From positions 1 to 10,333 of the forward strand of contig JBNJFJ010000069.1 in assembly GCA_051746745.1 (NCBI GenBank): DNA of 10,333 bases, written 5' to 3'. Below are positions 7,441 to 10,333 of this stretch, piece by piece; positions within the stretch are counted from its first letter, which is position 1; the number at the start of each line of letters is the position of its first letter. The notes beneath the pieces are model-generated. The model was given only the letters and a program-made list of their open reading frames with translations, ran no database searches and was not told the DNA's origin. The stretch comes from Halolactibacillus sp051746745 (GTDB taxonomy: Bacteria; Bacillota; Bacilli; Bacillales; Amphibacillaceae). The translations under genes and the position numbers were made by a program.

Positions 7441-7462
7441 GTGATTGCCCTAAGGCGATCAC
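7441..7462. repeat. Stem-loop inverted repeat in the parE leader
   Basis: GTGATTGCC (7441-7449) and GGCGATCAC (7454-7462) form nine-nt arms around CTAA with one non-complementary position, which reads as a C-A mismatch in the parE-sense RNA. No T-run follows on either strand, so it is not an intrinsic terminator. It lies between the predicted parE promoter and the Shine-Dalgarno, about two nt from the latter. Confidence 0.6.
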
Positions 7463-7493
7463 ATAACGAACTGTTGTTTGAATAAGCTCATAA

Positions 7494-7523
7494 AGTATAG
7501 CATGACTGTTTTAAAAAAGACAA
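7494..7523 (-). promoter_or_regulatory. Probable sigma-A promoter of parE-parC
   Basis: On the minus strand, TTGTCT (7523-7518) is followed after 18 nt by TATACT (7499-7494), preceded by TGC, so the -10 is of the extended type. It predicts a leader of about 65 nt. It begins just after the stop of the upstream CoA-binding gene. A weak stem with a T-run (GGGAC GCTT GTC then TTTTTT) overlaps its -35 and might attenuate read-through from that gene. Confidence 0.6.
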
Positions 7524-7531
7524 GCGTCCCT

Positions 7532-7945
7532 TTAATCCATCACCTCATAATACTTTACTTTAATACAAGTATCCATAATAAGTTTCACTTGGTTATGATA
7601 GCGCTTAAAAACATCTTCATCGTAAATGCCGAGCTGGGCCCAAACAACAGGTGCTTCAATTGCGATGGCTTCTGTTACAATATCATCTAGAAAAATGGCT
7701 TTTCTAAAAACATTGACAATGTCAACCGGCTCATCAATGTCTGATAGTGATGGCACACTCTTCTCACCGAGTGCTTCATCAATCGTTGGATTGACTGGAA
7801 TAATTTTATAGCCTTGTTGCTGCATTAATTTACTGACTTGATATGATGTGCGGTGGGGTTTATTTGATAACCCAACAACAGCAATTGTTTTACTATCTGT
7901 TAATAGACGTTTAAATGTTTGGTTTGATGTTTGTTCGTGGTACAT
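7532..7945 (-). CDS. yneT: CoA-binding domain protein, YneT-like
   Basis: A 137-residue single-domain Rossmann-like CoA-binding protein of the YneT/YccU family; its biological role is not established. The family pattern is clear: SKTIAVVGLSNKPHRTSYQVS near the N-terminus (glycine-rich nucleotide loop), YKIIPVNPT, then GEKSVPSLSDIDEPVDIVNVFR, APVVWAQLGI, and a terminal IMDTCIKVKY where relatives usually have MDRCIKVE. The start is placed at the ATG at 7945, because GAGGTGA lies four nt upstream (7950-7956); the in-frame ATG at 7960 has no Shine-Dalgarno and would place that site inside the coding region. The gene sits between parE and divergent plsY as in B. subtilis. Its own promoter may be TTGACC-18 nt-TAAACT near 8020 on the minus strand, which is weak. 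CoA binding next to an acyl-transfer enzyme is suggestive only. Confidence 0.88.
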   Translation of the reverse strand: MYHEQTSNQTFKRLLTDSKTIAVVGLSNKPHRTSYQVSKLMQQQGYKIIPVNPTIDEALGEKSVPSLSDIDEPVDIVNVFRKAIFLDDIVTEAIAIEAPVVWAQLGIYDEDVFKRYHNQVKLIMDTCIKVKYYEVMD

Positions 7946-7949
7946 ATCG

Positions 7950-7956
7950 TCACCTC
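7950..7956 (-). promoter_or_regulatory. Ribosome binding site deciding the start of the CoA-binding protein
   Basis: GAGGTGA on the minus strand, complementary to the 16S rRNA tail, ends four nt before the ATG at 7945. It therefore selects that ATG over the upstream in-frame ATG at 7960, which has only A/T-rich sequence before it. Confidence 0.75.
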
Positions 7957-8108
7957 TCATAGATTATTTTAGCTTCATCATTCATCTCTTCCCTAGTTTA
8001 AGCCTTTTTAAAGCATTTGGTCAAATCGTTGTATAAGATCAAATTAAATTCACCTGCTTTTTTGTCCGCGCTTGACGTACACTTATGCATGTGACTTAGG
8101 TTTTATAA

Positions 8109-8125
8109 TTAGCACCTGGTCTTAA
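8109..8125. promoter_or_regulatory. Probable FapR operator upstream of plsY
   Basis: The 17-nt element TTAGCACCTGGTCTTAA agrees closely with the FapR box of Bacillales as I recall it (TTAGTACC-T-GGTxCTAA-like, often seen as TTAG-ACCTAGTCTTAA). FapR represses fatty acid and phospholipid genes and is released by malonyl-CoA. The box is in the plsY-yneT divergent region, overlapping a TATAAT (8104-8109) that has no good -35, and ending five nt before the weak -35 of the other plsY promoter candidate. Either position fits repression of plsY. Binding is inferred from sequence similarity only. Confidence 0.7.
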
Positions 8126-8130
8126 AATGC

Positions 8131-8159
8131 TTTCACTCTGATTGAAATCATGTTACAAT
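8131..8159 (+). promoter_or_regulatory. Candidate plsY promoter with extended -10
   Basis: TGT followed by TACAAT (8154-8159) is a good extended -10. The -35 position (TTTCAC, 8131-8136, 17-nt spacer) is poor. It would give a leader of about 30 nt before plsY. The adjacent FapR-like box supports a regulated promoter here, but the TATAAT at 8104 is an alternative. Confidence 0.45.
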
Positions 8160-8194
8160 AAAGCGATGAATCTGTATGAAATGAGGAACTTAAT

Positions 8195-8782
8195 ATGCTC
8201 TATTATGCGTTATTTATTATCTTAGCCTATTTACTTGGCTCAATCCCTTCGGGGTTAATTGTAGGTAAGATCTTTTATCAAACCGATATAAGGGAACACG
8301 GCAGTGGCAACCTTGGTGGGACGAATACATTCCGTGTCCTAGGAAAAAAAGCCGGCATTGCTGTTACGATGAGTGATGTCCTTAAAGGGACCTTAAGTAT
8401 TGCCATTCCCTTTTACTTTAGCCCAATCGAAGTAAACTTACTCATCATTGGTGTTTTTAGTGTCATCGGTCATATGTATCCGCTCTTTGCCGGTTTTAAA
8501 GGCGGTAAAGCTGTCGCTACATCCGGTGGTCTTGTCTTAGGACTAAGTCCATTACTGTTTTTCATTATTCTAGCAAGCTTTTTCGTATTACTGTATATCA
8601 CCAAATACGTATCATTATCATCAATTGTCACCAGTTTTATCGCGGTGATCACAGCGCTTGTGATGTCACGGTTTGATTTACTCATTTTAACGTCGGTGCT
8701 GTTAACGTTTATCGTCTATCGTCACATTCCCAACATTAAACGTCTCATGAATAAGACAGAACCTAAAATCACCTGGATGTAA
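8195..8782 (+). CDS. plsY: Acyl-phosphate:glycerol-3-phosphate acyltransferase PlsY
   Basis: PlsY is the integral membrane enzyme that moves an acyl group from acyl-phosphate (made by PlsX) to the sn-1 position of glycerol-3-phosphate, starting phospholipid synthesis. The 195-residue protein is hydrophobic, with several membrane segments (about 3-23, 53-75, 81-99, 113-135, 140-157, 161-176). It carries the three family motifs: GSGNLGGTNTFRVLG (36-50, glycerol-phosphate/phosphate loop), GHMYPLFAGFKGGKAVAT (92-109), and YRHIPNIKRL (175-184). The usual GATN is GGTN here, a mild change; this position varies in the family. The ATG at 8195 has GAGG eight nt upstream. It is monocistronic: divergent from the CoA-binding gene and closed by a terminator eight nt after its stop. 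The FapR-like box upstream suggests malonyl-CoA-linked control. Confidence 0.96.
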   Translation: MLYYALFIILAYLLGSIPSGLIVGKIFYQTDIREHGSGNLGGTNTFRVLGKKAGIAVTMSDVLKGTLSIAIPFYFSPIEVNLLIIGVFSVIGHMYPLFAGFKGGKAVATSGGLVLGLSPLLFFIILASFFVLLYITKYVSLSSIVTSFIAVITALVMSRFDLLILTSVLLTFIVYRHIPNIKRLMNKTEPKITWM

Positions 8783-8789
8783 TAGCCAT

Positions 8790-8815
8790 GCGCACGTTTA
8801 TACGTGCGCTTTTTT
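8790..8815 (+). terminator. Intrinsic terminator of plsY
   Basis: GCGCACGT (8790-8797) pairs perfectly with ACGTGCGC (8802-8809) across the loop TTAT, followed by six T (8810-8815). It lies eight nt after the plsY stop and isolates plsY from folE2. Confidence 0.95.
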
Positions 8816-8858
8816 GTTGCCTACTGGTTCACAAATAAAGAAACTTAAGTTAAATAGA

Positions 8859-8887
8859 TTGAAACTCGCCTAGACTCTTAGTATACT
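8859..8887 (+). promoter_or_regulatory. Strong sigma-A promoter of folE2-yidD
   Basis: TTGAAA (8859-8864), a 17-nt spacer, and TATACT (8882-8887) give near-consensus -35 and -10 boxes at ideal spacing. The predicted leader is about 34 nt. A 10-nt perfect palindrome AACTTAAGTT (8842-8851) lies just upstream. I see no sequence resembling the Zur box that controls B. subtilis folE2. Confidence 0.8.
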
Positions 8888-8927
8888 CTTTAAATAAGAA
8901 AGAGAACCGAAAGGGGATGCACGACCT

Positions 8928-9851
8928 ATGACCCAATATAAAAAGCAGTTACCAGAAAAACAAGAACGCCACCGGTTATTTGGTTCCGTCACACCTGGAA
9001 AGCGGACAAAACCAACAGAGAAAGACGAGATGGCAGACCTACAAAATACGCAAAATGATTTTCTATTTCACATAGATGCTGTAGGCATTACGAATGTGAC
9101 CCACCCGATTACGATTCATGGTGACATTGAACCAACCACACAAACGTCCGTTGCAAAGTTTACAATGACATCGTCGATTGTTCAACAGAGTAAGGGAACA
9201 AATATGTCGCGATTTACTGAACAATTAGAAGCGTACTATCAACAACAGCGCTTAACGACGAACTTAGAAGATTTAAAGGCTTTTACAAAAGAATTGAGTA
9301 CCCGACTTAAAACAACCGATGCGACAATTGACATAACCGTGCCCTATTTTTATGAACAACGCGGGCCTTATTCGCAGCTACAAGGATTAAACCATGTCGA
9401 TCTCACAATTAAAGTGACGTATGATACGTCGTCTGGTTTTACCATTTTCGTTGGTTTAAATGCGACAATTACAACGCTATGCCCGTGTTCAAAAGAAATT
9501 AGCGAGTACAGCGCGCATAATCAACGCGGCATTGTCTCGATTACCACCGAACTTGAGCCTTCATTTGATGAAACAACGGGTGACTGGAAAAAGTGGTTGT
9601 TAGAGATGGCGGAATCTAATGCGAGCGCAAAAATTCATCCCGTATTAAAACGAACAGATGAAAAAGTGGTAACCGAACACGCTTATGAAAACCCTCGCTT
9701 CGTTGAAGATATGGTGCGATTAGTGAGTGCTGATTTATACGAACGAGAGGACGTTGTTGCTTTTAAGGTAACGTGTCGTAATGAAGAATCAATCCATTTA
9801 CACGATGCCATCGCATCGATCACTTACGATAAACGAGTGGAAAATCGATGA
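8928..9851 (+). CDS. folE2: GTP cyclohydrolase IB FolE2 (metal-flexible type)
   Basis: FolE2 converts GTP to 7,8-dihydroneopterin triphosphate, the first step of folate synthesis. It is unrelated in sequence to zinc-dependent FolE and can use metals other than zinc, so it is often kept for zinc-poor conditions. The 307-residue protein has the family N-terminus RHRLFGSVTPGKRTKP (about 14-29), PYFYEQRGPYS (139-149), TTLCPCSKEISEYSAHNQRG (182-201, with the active-site Cys in the CPCSKEIS motif), EHAYENPRFVEDMVR (250-264), and a terminal RNEESIHLHDA (284-294) with a likely metal-ligand His. The ATG at 8928 follows AAGGGGAT by about ten nt; the nearer upstream ATG (8915) meets a stop after four codons. 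The stop overlaps the yidD start (ATGA), so the two genes are probably one transcript. Identification is firm; whether a second cyclohydrolase exists cannot be seen here. Confidence 0.96.
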   Translation: MTQYKKQLPEKQERHRLFGSVTPGKRTKPTEKDEMADLQNTQNDFLFHIDAVGITNVTHPITIHGDIEPTTQTSVAKFTMTSSIVQQSKGTNMSRFTEQLEAYYQQQRLTTNLEDLKAFTKELSTRLKTTDATIDITVPYFYEQRGPYSQLQGLNHVDLTIKVTYDTSSGFTIFVGLNATITTLCPCSKEISEYSAHNQRGIVSITTELEPSFDETTGDWKKWLLEMAESNASAKIHPVLKRTDEKVVTEHAYENPRFVEDMVRLVSADLYEREDVVAFKVTCRNEESIHLHDAIASITYDKRVENR

Positions 9852-10105
9852 TGAAAAAAATCTTGCTGTCACTGATCCGCTTCTACCGTAAATATATTAG
9901 TCCAACAAAACCACCAAGTTGTCGGTTCCAACCGACATGTTCGAGCTATGGTTTAGAAGCGATTGAGCGATTTGGTGCCCTAAAAGGCGGGTACATGACA
10001 ATTAAACGGGTATTAAAGTGTCATCCTTTTCACCCAGGTGGCTTTGACCCCGTGCCATTAAAGAATGAAGAAACCCACACGCATCATGATCATGCCGATA
10101 ACTAA
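9848..10105 (+). CDS. yidD: Membrane protein insertion efficiency factor YidD
   Basis: YidD is a small membrane-associated protein thought to assist insertion of membrane proteins by the YidC pathway. The 85-residue product has an amphipathic/hydrophobic N-terminal helix (about 4-18) and the family block CRFQPTCSSYGLEAIERFGA, then LKCHPFHPGGFDPVP, with the conserved cysteines C25, C31 and C58. The tail after residue 72 is divergent and histidine-rich (HTHHDH). The start overlaps the folE2 stop as ATGA; a second ATG at 9851 would shorten it by one residue and cannot be excluded. The Shine-Dalgarno is weak (GAGTGG, seven nt), which fits translational coupling to folE2. yidD usually sits in other contexts (next to yidC/rnpA in many bacteria, alone in Bacillus), so this pairing is notable. 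A bidirectional terminator follows at 10143. Confidence 0.93.
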   Translation: MMKKILLSLIRFYRKYISPTKPPSCRFQPTCSSYGLEAIERFGALKGGYMTIKRVLKCHPFHPGGFDPVPLKNEETHTHHDHADN

Positions 10106-10142
10106 AGGTATATGTATGACAATGACCAAACAGACGCACACA

Positions 10143-10188
10143 AAAAACAAGCAGGCAAGCGCATTCTCCGCTTTGCCTGCTTGTTTTT
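10143..10188. terminator. Bidirectional intrinsic terminator between yidD and the right-edge gene
   Basis: Sixteen bases at 10143-10158 pair perfectly with 10173-10188, and GCG (10159-10161) pairs with CGC (10169-10171) around a seven-nt loop, leaving one bulged T. The arms end in five A on the left and five T on the right, so each strand has a U-tract. It lies 37 nt after the yidD stop and two nt after the stop of the convergent gene. Confidence 0.92.
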
Positions 10189-10190
10189 AA

Positions 10191-10331
10191 TTATAAATGA
10201 AACCGTTCAATCTGGTCGGTGTAGCCCTCTTTTTCAAGAATCTCTTTTTGAAATGGGGGAAACAAATCAAAATGCGGGTAGTCTTCTTTATGATCAATCC
10301 AATCTGGATGTAACCCGTATTTAGCGCCCCA
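10191..10331 (-). CDS. C-terminal end of an unrecognised protein (partial, enters from the right edge)
   Basis: On the minus strand the window opens inside a reading frame that codes for 46 residues before a TAA at 10191-10193: it begins WGAKYGLHPDWID, continues through YPHFDLFPPFQKEIL, and ends GYTDQIERFHL. It is rich in aromatic and charged residues, has no membrane segment, and sits two nt before a terminator that fits a real 3' end. The pattern looks like genuine coding sequence and not a shadow, because the convergent terminator has a U-tract on this strand. I do not recognise the family. LFPPFQKEIL faintly recalls a motif in uroporphyrinogen-decarboxylase-like proteins, but that is too short to use. 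The start and most of the gene lie beyond 10333. Confidence 0.7.
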   Translation of the reverse strand, partial: WGAKYGLHPDWIDHKEDYPHFDLFPPFQKEILEKEGYTDQIERFHL

Positions 10332-10333
10332 CT

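Noticed and set aside
7478..7690. A plus-strand open frame across the parE-yneT intergenic region
   Set aside because: It is antisense to the CoA-binding gene and to the parE promoter, has no Shine-Dalgarno, and shows no family resemblance.
10112..10324. A small plus-strand open frame of 70 codons after yidD
   Set aside because: It runs through the terminator hairpin and lies antisense to a better-supported minus-strand coding end; its composition is not protein-like and it has no convincing ribosome binding site.
1..10333. A new defence, mobile or secretion system
   Set aside because: Every complete gene is a recognisable core-genome family in a typical Bacillales arrangement; there are no transposases, direct-repeat arrays, att-like repeats or clusters of unknown genes.

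Overview
The window looks like an ordinary piece of chromosome from a low-GC Bacillales bacterium, most likely Bacillaceae. The protein sequences read like Bacillus orthologues. The block parC, parE, CoA-binding protein and divergent plsY reproduces the B. subtilis yneS (plsY)-yneT-parE-parC neighbourhood. Shine-Dalgarno sequences are strong, and non-ATG starts are used for hisG (GTG), parE (TTG) and parC (TTG). The species cannot be named from this sequence.

Layout from left to right. Positions 1-2624 (minus strand) hold the start of a histidine biosynthesis operon in the order hisZ, hisG, hisD. The genes overlap by 4 and 8 nt, and hisD runs off the left edge. HisG is the short form that needs HisZ as its regulatory partner. 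A 155-bp divergent control region with a 7-bp inverted repeat separates this operon from hisJ (plus strand, 2780-3589), the PHP-type histidinol-phosphatase of the same pathway. A long bidirectional terminator hairpin (3604-3647) follows. At 3683-3782 there is a run of exactly 100 N that interrupts the 3' end of parC.

Positions 3783-7421 (minus strand) hold parC and parE, the two subunits of topoisomerase IV, with a likely extended -10 promoter and a stem-loop leader in front of parE. Upstream on the same strand is a small CoA-binding protein (yneT-like, 7532-7945). Divergent from it, plsY (plus, 8195-8782) encodes the acyl-phosphate:glycerol-3-phosphate acyltransferase. A near-consensus FapR-type operator lies about 70 nt upstream of plsY, which would tie it to malonyl-CoA-sensing lipid control. 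plsY ends at a clean intrinsic terminator.

Positions 8859-10105 hold folE2 (metal-flexible GTP cyclohydrolase IB, first step of folate synthesis) behind a strong sigma-A promoter. It is coupled by an ATGA overlap to yidD, whose product ends in a histidine-rich tail. A bidirectional terminator (10143-10188) separates yidD from the 3' end of an unrecognised minus-strand gene at the right edge.

I see no CRISPR array, mobile element, tRNA/rRNA or obviously new multi-gene system. The points worth a second look are regulatory (FapR box at plsY, divergent his operator, parE leader hairpin), a Gly-to-Ala change in the ParE ATPase motif, the folE2-yidD pairing, and the sequence gap that hides the ParC C-terminal domain.
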